From Tidjanibacter sp. (lineage in GTDB: Bacteria; Bacteroidota; Bacteroidia; Bacteroidales; Rikenellaceae), in the NCBI GenBank assembly GCA_017466345.1, contig JAFTUI010000019.1, positions 1-40,372 on the forward strand: a stretch of 40,372 bases of DNA. Reading direction: 5' to 3'. Below the pieces are notes generated by a model, which did no database searches, was not told where the DNA came from, and was given only the letters and a program-made list of their open reading frames with translations. The first letter of the stretch is position 1, and each line of letters starts with the position of its first letter. The position numbers were made by a program, and so were the translations under genes. Positions 14,840-23,332 of this stretch are shown piece by piece.

Positions 14840-15853
14840 ATGAATATGAAACGTATTTTGAGCAAAATCATTGTGGCACTTTGTGCTGTTGTGGCTCTCT
14901 CCTCGTGTGACTCTGCCACCCTCGGCACCGCACAGCAGAGTGCGGGAGGTGCCCCCTACGAACTCATAGCCGTTGTTGCCCAGCCCCAATGGGAGGGCGA
15001 GGTTGGCGAGACACTCCGCGAGGTCTTCTCCGAACCCGTTTTGGGACTCAACGAGGTGGAGCCACGCCTGGACCTTATGAGGGTGCTGCCCACAGCCTTT
15101 GAGGGTTTCATTAAGATTCATCGCAACGTGCTCTACCTGCGCATCAACCCCGCAGTGAGCGAGGTGCAGTTCGACCACAAAAAGAGTGCCTATGCCGATG
15201 GTCAAATGCTCGTAACACTCACCGCACCCAACGATAAAGCACTTGTGGAGTACCTCAAAGAGCACAAAGAGGAACTCCTCACTCTCTACGAACTCTCCGA
15301 GAGGGAGCGAGCCTTGAAGATGAATCGCAAGCACAAAGAGGGCGTGATGGTCGATAAAATCAGAGAGATGTTCGGCTTTTCGATAGACCTACCCAGGGGC
15401 TACACCTCGCGTGGCACAAGTGGCGATAGCCTGCTGGTAACCTCGTTTGAGTACCCCACAGCCACCCAGGGCATTGCCATCTACTCCTACCCCTACAAGG
15501 GTAAGAGCGACTTCGAAAAAGAGAACCTCATCGCCCAACGCAACAACTTCGTGAAAAACATCCCCGGTCCTTCGGGCAAGTCCTATATGACTACTGTTAT
15601 GGAGTACGAGCCAGAGGTCAGCTACAAACGCATCGATGGTCGCTTTTGGGCGGAGATGCGCGGCTTCTGGGACTTGGAGGGTGGCGACTTTATGGGTGGC
15701 CCTATGCTCTCGTGGAGCACCCTCGATAAGGAGAATAACCGAGTAATCTGCATCGACTGCTACGTCTTCTCGCCCAAACACGGACAGCGTGACCTTGTGC
15801 GCGGCTTGGAACACCTCATCTACTCCGTGAAATTCCCCACGAAGGAGGAGTAA
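14840..15853 (+). CDS. DUF4837 family lipoprotein
   Basis: A 337-residue lipoprotein that I match to the Bacteroidota family DUF4837, of unknown function. The signal peptide (KRILSKIIVALCAVVALSSC) ends in a lipobox with Cys near residue 22. The mature part begins with a segment on MRVLPTAFEGFIKIHRNVLY and later shows GFSIDLPRGYTSR and VCIDCYVFSP-like strands (RVICIDCYVFSPKHGQRD). The protein is mixed alpha/beta with no further membrane segments. Start choice: ATG at 14840, with a second ATG at 14846 equally able to give a signal peptide. It stands alone behind its own -7 box. Confidence 0.8.
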   Translation: MNMKRILSKIIVALCAVVALSSCDSATLGTAQQSAGGAPYELIAVVAQPQWEGEVGETLREVFSEPVLGLNEVEPRLDLMRVLPTAFEGFIKIHRNVLYLRINPAVSEVQFDHKKSAYADGQMLVTLTAPNDKALVEYLKEHKEELLTLYELSERERALKMNRKHKEGVMVDKIREMFGFSIDLPRGYTSRGTSGDSLLVTSFEYPTATQGIAIYSYPYKGKSDFEKENLIAQRNNFVKNIPGPSGKSYMTTVMEYEPEVSYKRIDGRFWAEMRGFWDLEGGDFMGGPMLSWSTLDKENNRVICIDCYVFSPKHGQRDLVRGLEHLIYSVKFPTKEE

Positions 15854-15864
15854 GGCGATAGGAG

Positions 15865-16010
15865 TGACAAGGGTTACAAGGGTAACAGGGATAACAGGGA
15901 TAACAGGGCATTAACGTCCTTAATGTCCTTAAAGTCCTTAAAGTTTTCGGGCTCGGCAACATTGCCGAGCCCGCGACTTTTGACGTTAGACCTTAGACGT
16001 TAGACTGATA
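15865..16010. repeat. 9-bp tandem repeat block, a hairpin and an ACGTTAG module
   Basis: From 15865 to 15945 there are degenerate 9-mers (TAACAGGGA, CTTAAAGTC and similar). A GC-rich hairpin follows, GGGCTCGGCAA..TTGCCGAGCCC (15949-15971), which could terminate the DUF4837 transcript. A degenerate ACGTTAG module lies at about 15979-16003. Confidence 0.75.
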
Positions 16011-17002
16011 AAATTTCGGATATCTTCTTGTAACCTCTTATAGAGAAAACAATCTTTGTAATTTTCGTTAAATAGCAGAGCATCGCGCACATTGAAGAGC
16101 GAGTTGGTGTAGTTGCTCTGCTCGTTCAGCAGTGCCTGTCCCTCGCAGCCAGAGGTGCGGATGCGCTCGCCACTAAGCAGGCGCAACTTGGCGCACACAG
16201 CCTCCAAAACCACCACCGTAACATTGTCCATCAGCGTGTGCCCGTGCATAAAGAGGTATGTATTTTCGGGCGTTACTCCTCTCCCTCGGAGCACCTTCTC
16301 AAATTCGGGCAGGCGGGCAGCGATGGCGGGGTACTCCTTTTCGAGAGCCTCTATACGGCGGGCTACTTGTCGGGCGAGCCACGCAATGGTGTTGGCTCCC
16401 GTTTGCTCAATATCGACATAACCCAAGCGCACCGTATTCTTAAAGGCGGGCAGCGTGAAGACATTGGGCGTGGCAATATGTGCCGAGTAGGCGTACCACA
16501 CAAAGGCGGGGTAGATGGTGCGGGAATACTCCTCGAAGAAACGCTCGAAGTCGAAGATTTTGGCATCGTTCTTTGTAGCCTTCACGCACACATTGTGGAG
16601 CGAGGGTGCATAGCAGAGAAAATTCTCGGTAGAATAGACGTAGGTGTGGAATATGTAGGGCGAGGAGTTGATAATCTTCGCATCGGCAGTCTGCGATGAG
16701 AAGAGGTAGTCGAAGTCGCTATCCATACACATAATATGGTTGGCATCGCACATCTCGGCACGCCCCAAGAGAGTCTTTTTGCCCTTTGCGAGTGTGGGAC
16801 TCAGAGGTACGGAGATGTCGAAGCGCAACTCGTCACTCTCGTAGGGGTCGAGTATGGCTCGCCAAAAAGCCACATCCTCGTAGCCCTCCACCTCGGCAAG
16901 TATGCGCCTACAACCCTTCGGCACGGGCAACAAAGCGGGTAGTTGCTCGCGCGGCTGTGGGCGGAAGATGCGCTGTGAGGTATGTCGGCGGTGTTTTGCC
17001 AT
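15986..17002 (-). CDS. DUF4435 (TOPRIM-like) protein
   Basis: I assign this 338-residue protein to the DUF4435 group, which has a TOPRIM-like core related to OLD-family nucleases. The supporting motifs are EVEGYEDVAFWRAIL, with the conserved Glu, and CMDSDFDYLF, with the DxD acidic pair. Between them lies a basic stretch (TLAKGKKTLLGR). The C-terminal half is helical and matches no family I know. No ATPase partner gene, as in OLD/Gabija systems, is adjacent. Its neighbour is a divergent SUI1 gene. The start is set at the ATG at 17002, since a -7 box at 17013-17020 leaves little or no leader. An ATG at 17011 would sit too close to that box. The frame upstream to 17179 is antisense to the SUI1 gene. 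Confidence 0.7.
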   Translation of the reverse strand: MAKHRRHTSQRIFRPQPREQLPALLPVPKGCRRILAEVEGYEDVAFWRAILDPYESDELRFDISVPLSPTLAKGKKTLLGRAEMCDANHIMCMDSDFDYLFSSQTADAKIINSSPYIFHTYVYSTENFLCYAPSLHNVCVKATKNDAKIFDFERFFEEYSRTIYPAFVWYAYSAHIATPNVFTLPAFKNTVRLGYVDIEQTGANTIAWLARQVARRIEALEKEYPAIAARLPEFEKVLRGRGVTPENTYLFMHGHTLMDNVTVVVLEAVCAKLRLLSGERIRTSGCEGQALLNEQSNYTNSLFNVRDALLFNENYKDCFLYKRLQEDIRNFISLTSKV

Positions 17003-17012
17003 AATTTCCATA

Positions 17013-17040
17013 CAAATATACAACAAATTTGCTATCTTTG
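17013..17040. promoter_or_regulatory. Divergent promoter pair (DUF4435 left, SUI1 right)
   Basis: TATATTTG on the minus strand (17013-17020) and TATCTTTG on the plus strand (17033-17040) are back to back with 12 bp between them. The rightward one gives a leader of about 16 nt to the SUI1 ATG at 17063. The leftward one leaves only 10 bp before the ATG at 17002. Confidence 0.6.
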
Positions 17041-17062
17041 TACATACAAAACCGAATATATT

Positions 17063-17419
17063 ATGGCTGAAAACGATTGGAAAGCACGTTTGGGTGTGGT
17101 TTTTTCGACCAATCCCGACTTCAACTATACCACCGAAAGCGAGGAGCAGGATGTTGAAACCCTCGCCCCCGAGAGGCAAAACCTGCGTGTGTGGTTAGAC
17201 CGAAACCACCGAGGAGGCAAGACCGTCACGCTCGTCAAAGGTTTTGTGGGCTCGGAGGAGGATTTGAAAGAACTCGCCAAAGAGCTCAAAAACCGCTGTG
17301 GCGTGGGTGGCTCGGCAAAGGATGGCGAGATAATCATCCAGGGCGCACACCGCGAGCGAGTGGTGGAGATTTTGCTCTCGAAGGGCTACAACCGCACAAA
17401 AGCCGCAGGTGGGAATTGA
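17063..17419 (+). CDS. SUI1/YciH family translation factor
   Basis: The 118-residue protein has the eIF1/SUI1 fold. The family segment is VWLDRNHRGGKTVTLVKGFVG, followed by KELKNRCGVGGSAKDGEIIIQG and the C-terminal VVEILLSKGY. Bacterial YciH proteins resemble eIF1, and some affect initiation fidelity in vitro. Their physiological role is poorly defined. The N-terminal 40 residues are polar and variable. The frame is open upstream to 16982, but the ATG at 17063, just after a -7 box, fits the family. A heptamer repeat follows the stop codon directly. Confidence 0.92.
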   Translation: MAENDWKARLGVVFSTNPDFNYTTESEEQDVETLAPERQNLRVWLDRNHRGGKTVTLVKGFVGSEEDLKELAKELKNRCGVGGSAKDGEIIIQGAHRERVVEILLSKGYNRTKAAGGN

Positions 17420-17492
17420 GAATTGAGAATTGAGAATTGAGAATTATTCTCCCTCTAAGTTAGAGGGGGTGTCACGCAGTGATGGGGGGCGT
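17411..17492. repeat. TTCTCAA heptamers (inverted) followed by a palindrome-family copy
   Basis: Four GAGAATT units (17418-17446) are followed by CTCCCTCTAAGTTAGAGGGG and GTGTCACGCAGTGATGGGGG. This is the same two-hairpin layout as the CTCCCCTAA family, but with a diverged first hairpin. Confidence 0.75.
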
Positions 17493-17535
17493 GTGTTTAA
17501 CACTCATCTCGTATCCATCGAACAAGTAACTAACA

Positions 17536-20481
17536 ATGAGGCGGCTGAGAGCCATCATAATTACCCTAATGTTGTTGGGGGCGGCGTTGCCCCTTTCGGC
17601 ACAGCACTATTCGCTGGGCACGAGTCCCCACGACATAAAGTGGCGTGTGCTCCAACAAGGAGAGCAAAGGGTTATTGCCCCCGACTATGGCGAGGCTATG
17701 GCTCGCAAGGTGCTCTATATGATGGATACTCTGCGCCACACCATAGGCTATGGGTTGTTGCCAAAGAGAAATGTAGAGCCACTTGCTATGCCTGTGATAA
17801 TGCACGCCGCAAGCAGTGGTTCAAACGGCATAACCATAATGGCTCCCAAGCGCATAGAGATAAACTCTATGCCCGAAGTTGGGGGTTACTCCACCCCTTG
17901 GCTGCGCCACCTCACCACCCACGAATACCGCCACGCAGCTCAATATGCCGCCCTCTTTGGGGGTACGGCACGTTGGCTCTACTACCTGCTGGGCGAGCAG
18001 GCTCTGCTTGCCACAACGGGCGTTATGCCCTTCTGGTGGTTGGAGGGCGATGCTGTGGATGCCGAAACCCAAGCCTCACTCTTCGGCAGGGCTCTGCAAC
18101 CCTCCTTCACGATGCACTACCGAGCCATAGGCAGGCGCATCTTGGAGGACAAAAACCCCGACAAGTGGTTTAGCGGCTCCTACAACGAATACATCCCCTC
18201 GCACTACCACTTGGGCTACCAGATGGTCACCACCGCCAACACCCTTGCAGGGCGTTATGCGTGGGGCGAGATTATGGAGTATGCCAAGGATAAACCCTAC
18301 ACCATAACCCCCTTTGAGTGGGCTATGAGGGAGCATTTGGGCTACTCCACCGCCGACCTCTTCACAAAGACCTTCGAGCGGCTCAACGACCATTGGGACT
18401 CACTGCCCGCAAGGGAGGATAGCGCAACCGCCATCCCCTACCCTGCGGAGCGTAAGTACCGCAACACCTTCATCCAAACTCTGCATCCGCTATGGATTGA
18501 CTCCGAGAGGGTTGTGGTTGTTGAGAGCACCTTCGACACCCCCACCGCCTTGGTGGAGATAAATACCGCAAGCGGCGCAAGACGCACACTCTGTCACATT
18601 GGCTCAATCAACACCCGTCCAGCAATAGTGGGCGAGTATATCTATTGGACCGAGATACAACAACTCTCCTCCTTTGCACAACATTTAGGCTCTGTGATGT
18701 GTCGGGCGCGAGTGGATGGCAAGAGCTCTGCCGAAAGGGCTTTAAGCAAGGATATTTACGCCCTCTATCCCACCGAGTTTGACGGCGAGTTGGTCTATGT
18801 ACGCTACAACTTGGAGGGTACATATACAATCGTTCTCCCCAAAGGGGAGGTTACTCTGCCCGAGGGTGTGGAGTGTCACGGCTTGGCGGCTACGGGCGAT
18901 AGGCTCTATCTGCTCACAACGGGCGATAGGGGTATGGCTATCGAGAGCCTACACCCCACAACCTTTGAGCGCAAAATAGTGAAGCCCGCCTCGCGTGCAA
19001 CCCTCTCCTCACTCCGCGCCTCGCACGACAACCGACTCTACTTCGGCTCCATAGCCTCAGGCTATGACGAGATACACTCCTTAGACCTGCTGACGGGCGT
19101 GGAGCAAAGACTCACAACCTCACGCTATGGCTCGTTCTATGGTTCACCTTCGCCCGATGGCAACCGCTTGGCGTTGGCTCTCTACGACAGCAATGGTTAT
19201 CATCTTGCGCTCTCGGGCATTGAGTCACAAGAGGTTATAGAGCACCGCGAGATACCCCTCAATGTGGTCAATCCCGATGTGTATCGTTGGGCTCAGGTGG
19301 TGTGTATCGACACCCTGCAATATGGGGCGCGTGAGGCTTTGGATATGCGCCAGCAGGCACCATCGAAGCCTTACAGCAGGGCGGCAAATATGCTCTCTCT
19401 GCACTCGTGGGCTCCCGCCTACTACCGCCCCGATCAACTGATGAGTGGCAACCTCTCAGATGTGCGCTTTGGTGCTACAATATGCTCGCAAAGTCTGCTC
19501 TCGGACGCCATCTCCACGCTCGGCGTCTACTATCTGCCCAAAGGGGTTGTGGGTGCAAACCTCAACCTGAAATACATCGGCTGGGTACCCAAATTTGAGT
19601 TCAACATCTCCACCAGCACCGCCAAGCCTATCGTCTCATCGCGCAAAGGTGTGGTAATGGAGCGTGGCGACTACGCCTACATCTACGACTACTCCGACTC
19701 ACATAGGGGCTATGAACATAGACTACCTCGTGGCAGGTATTCGCTCTTTGGTAGAGTGTCGCTACCCTTTGTCCTTGCACACAGCCACATCACAACAACC
19801 CTAACCCCCGCCATAGAGTTCTCCCACAGCAACAACCATCTCTACTCGCCAGAGTCGGGCACCTACCGCAAAGGGCAGACCACTGTGGCAGCAACCATCC
19901 AATGGAACAGCTACACTCGCTCGGCATATCGCAACCTGCAACCCCGTTGGGGATTGGCAATAGTGGGTGGCGTGGGCAAGAACCTCACATCATTTGAAAC
20001 CCCCACCACCATAGGTGCTTACCTCAGGGCATACACCCCCGCCTTTGGACTGAACGATGGCTTCACGCTGAGGGCTTCGTGGCAGAGTTTTGAGGGCAAT
20101 GGTGCTCTGAATTATGCACTCGATTTTGGGTGGCTCACCCCTCGTGGCATTCGCACACAGGTCTATCCCGATGACCTCTTTGGTGGCTCGCTGCAATACG
20201 ACACACCGCTCGCCTATCCCGATTGGGGAGCAAAGGGAATAGTAATGATAAAGAGGCTCCGAGCATCGCTCTTTGTAGACACGCTTTGTGGCAGGGTGTG
20301 GACCGAGAGCGGCAAAAGGGTATGGAGCGATGCTACAACCTTCGGCATCGACCTCTGGGCAGACACCTCGTGGCTAAGACTGCCCGAGCAGGGCGATTTA
20401 ACTTTCCGCTTGGGGTGTTACTTCGACACCCGCCACCTCTCACACCCCACCATCGCGGGCGGTCTTAATCTGAATTTTTAG
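17536..20481 (+). CDS. Secreted gluzincin-like / beta-propeller / predicted beta-barrel protein
   Basis: This 981-residue protein belongs to no family I can name. A signal peptide (RRLRAIIITLMLLGAALPLSAQ, cleaved near residue 23) leads to an N-terminal domain with HEYRH at 129-133 and WWLEGDAVDAET at 167-178. This spacing resembles the zinc ligands of gluzincin metallopeptidases (HExxH...E). From about 310 to 610 the strands look like a TolB/WD40-type propeller (for example YGSPSPDGNRLALALYDSNG and YDEIHSLDLLTG). From about 640 the sequence alternates hydrophobic and polar residues with many aromatics and ends in GGLNLNF, a terminal Phe typical of outer-membrane beta-barrels. I infer an outer-membrane protein with a periplasmic or surface protease-like head. 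The domain borders are estimates. PBP1A follows after a weak hairpin. Confidence 0.65.
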   Translation: MRRLRAIIITLMLLGAALPLSAQHYSLGTSPHDIKWRVLQQGEQRVIAPDYGEAMARKVLYMMDTLRHTIGYGLLPKRNVEPLAMPVIMHAASSGSNGITIMAPKRIEINSMPEVGGYSTPWLRHLTTHEYRHAAQYAALFGGTARWLYYLLGEQALLATTGVMPFWWLEGDAVDAETQASLFGRALQPSFTMHYRAIGRRILEDKNPDKWFSGSYNEYIPSHYHLGYQMVTTANTLAGRYAWGEIMEYAKDKPYTITPFEWAMREHLGYSTADLFTKTFERLNDHWDSLPAREDSATAIPYPAERKYRNTFIQTLHPLWIDSERVVVVESTFDTPTALVEINTASGARRTLCHIGSINTRPAIVGEYIYWTEIQQLSSFAQHLGSVMCRARVDGKSSAERALSKDIYALYPTEFDGELVYVRYNLEGTYTIVLPKGEVTLPEGVECHGLAATGDRLYLLTTGDRGMAIESLHPTTFERKIVKPASRATLSSLRASHDNRLYFGSIASGYDEIHSLDLLTGVEQRLTTSRYGSFYGSPSPDGNRLALALYDSNGYHLALSGIESQEVIEHREIPLNVVNPDVYRWAQVVCIDTLQYGAREALDMRQQAPSKPYSRAANMLSLHSWAPAYYRPDQLMSGNLSDVRFGATICSQSLLSDAISTLGVYYLPKGVVGANLNLKYIGWVPKFEFNISTSTAKPIVSSRKGVVMERGDYAYIYDYSDSHRGYEHRLPRGRYSLFGRVSLPFVLAHSHITTTLTPAIEFSHSNNHLYSPESGTYRKGQTTVAATIQWNSYTRSAYRNLQPRWGLAIVGGVGKNLTSFETPTTIGAYLRAYTPAFGLNDGFTLRASWQSFEGNGALNYALDFGWLTPRGIRTQVYPDDLFGGSLQYDTPLAYPDWGAKGIVMIKRLRASLFVDTLCGRVWTESGKRVWSDATTFGIDLWADTSWLRLPEQGDLTFRLGCYFDTRHLSHPTIAGGLNLNF

Positions 20482-20485
20482 TGCA

Positions 20486-20512
20486 AATGCGCTCCCATTA
20501 TGCGGGCGCATT
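20486..20512 (+). terminator. Weak hairpin after the 981-residue gene
   Basis: AATGCGC (20486-20492) pairs with GCGCATT (20506-20512) across a 13-nt loop, without a T tract. It may attenuate read-through into the PBP1A gene. Its last two bases overlap the palindrome described next. Confidence 0.35.
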
Positions 20513-20542
20513 GTGACATTGTCACAAAAAACGCTATCTTTG
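20511..20542 (+). promoter_or_regulatory. PBP1A promoter with palindromic operator-like site
   Basis: The -7 box TATCTTTG is at 20535-20542, and a -33-like TTG at 20511-20513 gives a 21-bp spacer. The perfect palindrome TTGTGACATTGTCACAA (20511-20527) covers the -33 region. TGTGA...TCACA resembles CRP/FNR-type sites, but with a 5-bp instead of a 6-bp spacer. Confidence 0.5.
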
Positions 20543-20577
20543 TCGGTTGAATAGAGAAGAAAACGAAGAACAAAACG

Positions 20578-23007
20578 ATGAAAAGATATAGCGAACTCCC
20601 CAAAGCAACCAAAGTAACCATCTGGTTTTGGACCATTATCCTTGTGCCAACACTTGCAGTTATCGCACTGCTGGTGGCGACCAATGCGGGCGCATTCGGC
20701 AAACTCCCCTCGTTTGAGGAACTCGAAAACCCCAAAAGCAACCTGGCAACCGAAATCTACTCCGAAGACGGAGTGTTGCTCGGCTCGTACTATGTGCAAA
20801 ACCGCTCGTATGTCGACTACGAGGAACTCTCGCCAGCACTTGTGGCGGCACTAATCTCCACTGAGGACGCACGTTTCTACACCCACTCGGGCATAGACTT
20901 CATATCGCTCGCTCGTGTGGGTATCAAGACTATTGCTTTGGGCGACCGTGGTCAGGGCGGTGGTTCGACAATCACACAGCAACTTGCCAAAAACCTCTTC
21001 CCTCGCGACACAGCATACCACTCCTCGAAGATTGCAAAGGTGGGAAAACTCGTTGTTGCCAAGTTCAAAGAGTGGATAACAGCAGTAAAACTCGAACACA
21101 ACTACACCAAGAACGAGATTGTGGCGATGTATTTCAACACCGTATTCTTTGGCTCGAACGCCTACGGTATTAAGGCTGCTGCCAAGACCTTCTTCGGCAA
21201 GGAGCCCCACGAGATAAATGTGCAAGAGGCGGCAGTGTTGGTCGGCGCAGTGAATGCCCCCACACGTTACAGCCCCGTGCGCAACCCCAAGAATGCACTG
21301 TCGAGGCGCAATACGGTTATGAATCGTATGGAGGCGAGCGGCTACATCACAAAAGCACAGCTCGACTCACTCGAAGCACTCCCCATAGAGCTCAACTTCT
21401 CCTCCTCGTCACACAACGAGGGTTTGGCGACCTACTTCCGCGAGATGATTCGTGTGACGATGACCTCTCCCAAGCCAACACGCAATATGTACTACACCAA
21501 GTACGACTACGAAAAAGAGGTGGAGCGTTGGGAGCAGAACCCTCTGTATGGTTGGTGCTTGAAGAACACCAAGGCAGACGGCTCGACCTACAACATCTAT
21601 CGTGACGGTCTGAAAATCTACACCACCCTCAACTCCACAATGCAGCGTTATGCCGAGGAGGCTGTACAGAAGCAACTCTCCGAGCAGATACAGCCCGCAA
21701 TGGACAAGCAAGTGCGCGAAACGGGTGTTCTCTTCAACGACTTGGAGCAGAAGGATATAAACAAGATAGTGGGGCGTGCAGTGCGCTACTCCGACCGCTA
21801 CCGCGAGATGACTCAGGACGGTTACTCGAAGGAGGAGATAGACAGCGTATTCCGCACCAAAACCAAGATGAAGATTTTTACCTTCAAGGGCGAGGTTGAT
21901 ACCCTCATTTCGCCCCTCGACTCCATCTTGCATCACAAGCGCATAATGCGAGCTTCGCTAATGGCAGTGGACCCACACAACGGACACGTCAAGGCGTATG
22001 TGGGCGGTCCTTCGTTCCGCTACTTCAAGTACGATATGGCAAAGCAGGGTAAGCGTCAGGTGGGCTCGACCATCAAACCCTTCATCTACACCTTCGCCTT
22101 CGACCACCTCGGCTACAACCCCTGCACTATGGTGCCCAACCTGCCCGTAACCATCGAGACCTACACCGGCGAGGCGTGGACACCCAAAGAGGCGGGCTCG
22201 AAGGTGGTCTACGATGGCGAGATGTACCCCCTGCGTTGGGGCTTGGCGCGTAGCCGCAACAACTACTCGGCTTGGATTATGAAGCAGGCAAATCAGCCCG
22301 CGGCGGTTGCCGACTTCATCCACAATATGGGTATTATGAGTTTCGTAGATCCCGTGAATGCCATCTGCCTCGGCACCCCCGATGTGAGCCTCTTTGAGAT
22401 GGTCGGAGCCTACTCCACCTTCGCCAATAGGGGCGTACATACCGAGCCTATCTTCGTCACACGCATCGAGGACAAGCACGGCAACGTGTTGGCAGAGTTC
22501 TCGCCCACAAGCACCGTAGCCATCAGCGAACAGACCGCCTACACAATGGTCGGTATGTTGCGCACGGTTGTTGAGCGCGGTACGGGCGTAAGGCTCGGCT
22601 GGGCATACGGTATGAACAATGTGGAGGTCGGTGGCAAGACCGGCACCTCGCAGGAGAATAGGGATGCTTGGTTTATGTGCGTGGCACCCAACCTTGTGGG
22701 TGGCGTATGGGTAGGTGGCGAAGACCAAAGCGTGCACCTCTCCGACAAGGGCGAGGGCTCGGTGGTGGCACTTCCCGTCTATGGCGAGTTCCTCAAACGT
22801 GTGATGGATAACGGAACGCTGGGCGTAACCCGCGAGGATACCTTCCACCGCCCCGCAGGAGCAAAAGATTACGACTGCTGGGATGGCTCGATAACCATCG
22901 AGGATGTGGAAAAAGAGGAGAATGGCGAACTCACAGATGGCGAAGAGCCCATCGAGGAGGAGAAACCGAGCGATGTGGTCTTTGAGGACGCGGATGAGTT
23001 CTTTTAG
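20578..23007 (+). CDS. Penicillin-binding protein 1A, bifunctional transglycosylase/transpeptidase
   Basis: This class A PBP polymerises lipid II and crosslinks the glycan strands outside the inner membrane. It has 809 residues. An N-terminal transmembrane anchor lies at about 11-35. The GT51 domain (about 60-240) has the catalytic Glu96 in STEDARFYTHSGID, followed by GGSTITQQLAKNLF. The transpeptidase domain (about 430-740) has the nucleophile Ser497 in GSTIKPF (SxxK), SRN in ARSRNNYSAW, and K687-T-G in GGKTGTSQ. The C-terminal 60 residues are acidic (many Glu/Asp), a tail of unknown role. The GT-to-TP linker is long. It has its own promoter with a palindrome (20511-20542) and stands alone. 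Confidence 0.96.
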   Translation: MKRYSELPKATKVTIWFWTIILVPTLAVIALLVATNAGAFGKLPSFEELENPKSNLATEIYSEDGVLLGSYYVQNRSYVDYEELSPALVAALISTEDARFYTHSGIDFISLARVGIKTIALGDRGQGGGSTITQQLAKNLFPRDTAYHSSKIAKVGKLVVAKFKEWITAVKLEHNYTKNEIVAMYFNTVFFGSNAYGIKAAAKTFFGKEPHEINVQEAAVLVGAVNAPTRYSPVRNPKNALSRRNTVMNRMEASGYITKAQLDSLEALPIELNFSSSSHNEGLATYFREMIRVTMTSPKPTRNMYYTKYDYEKEVERWEQNPLYGWCLKNTKADGSTYNIYRDGLKIYTTLNSTMQRYAEEAVQKQLSEQIQPAMDKQVRETGVLFNDLEQKDINKIVGRAVRYSDRYREMTQDGYSKEEIDSVFRTKTKMKIFTFKGEVDTLISPLDSILHHKRIMRASLMAVDPHNGHVKAYVGGPSFRYFKYDMAKQGKRQVGSTIKPFIYTFAFDHLGYNPCTMVPNLPVTIETYTGEAWTPKEAGSKVVYDGEMYPLRWGLARSRNNYSAWIMKQANQPAAVADFIHNMGIMSFVDPVNAICLGTPDVSLFEMVGAYSTFANRGVHTEPIFVTRIEDKHGNVLAEFSPTSTVAISEQTAYTMVGMLRTVVERGTGVRLGWAYGMNNVEVGGKTGTSQENRDAWFMCVAPNLVGGVWVGGEDQSVHLSDKGEGSVVALPVYGEFLKRVMDNGTLGVTREDTFHRPAGAKDYDCWDGSITIEDVEKEENGELTDGEEPIEEEKPSDVVFEDADEFF

Positions 23008-23014
23008 AATTGAA

Positions 23015-23080
23015 AATTAAGGTCATTAAAGCCCTTAAAGCCCTTAAAAACTTAGGACTATTGACGTTAGACGTTAGACA
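23015..23080. repeat. 9-bp repeats and an ACGTTAG module
   Basis: GTCATTAAA/GCCCTTAAA-type 9-mers (23019-23050) are followed by CTTAGGACTATTG and two ACGTTAG units (to 23078), again directly before hairpin elements. Confidence 0.8.
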
Positions 23081-23089
23081 ATATAAAAA

Positions 23090-23300
23090 ACTTTAAGATT
23101 GCATTTCGAGCACGAGCGTAACGCAGCAGATGCCCGCGAGATGGAGTCGAACAACGAAAAAAAACAACTTTAAGACTCCATATCACGGAGCAGATGCAAG
23201 GCTTGCGAAGTGCGAGAAAGCGGAGTTTGCTCAGCGCAAATGAGCATTTCAAGCACGAGCGTAACGCAGCAGATGCCCGCGAGATGGAGTCGAACAACAG
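23090..23300. repeat. Two hairpin-family elements in tandem, one with a diverged core
   Basis: Unit 1 (about 23090-23156) starts ACTTTAAGATTGCATTTCG and ends GCGAGATGGAGTCGAACAAC. Unit 2 (about 23167-23298) starts ACTTTAAGACTCCATATCAC and has the same end. The ends of unit 2 form an inverted repeat, GACTCCATATC with GAGATGGAGTC. Unit 2 contains a diverged core at 23221-23244 (starts CGGAGTTTGC, ends GCAAATGAG). The right-hand part of unit 1 is repeated almost exactly at the end of unit 2 (GCACGAGCGTAACGCAGCAG). The elements fill the gap before asd. Confidence 0.8.
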
Positions 23301-23332
23301 ACAAGAATTGGGTTATAGTAAACAATAAAGGT

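Noticed and set aside
15885-15915. Match to most of an I-SceI-like site (AGGGATAACAGGG)
   Set aside because: It arises from the 9-bp TAACAGGGA repeats and no homing endonuclease or intron is present.
15986-17419. DUF4435 and SUI1 as a phage-defence system
   Set aside because: There is no ATPase, helicase or other effector next to them, and the surroundings are housekeeping genes.
17430-18173. 247-residue frame overlapping the start of the 981-residue gene
   Set aside because: It begins in repeat sequence and is out of frame with the signal-peptide protein; no domain is visible.
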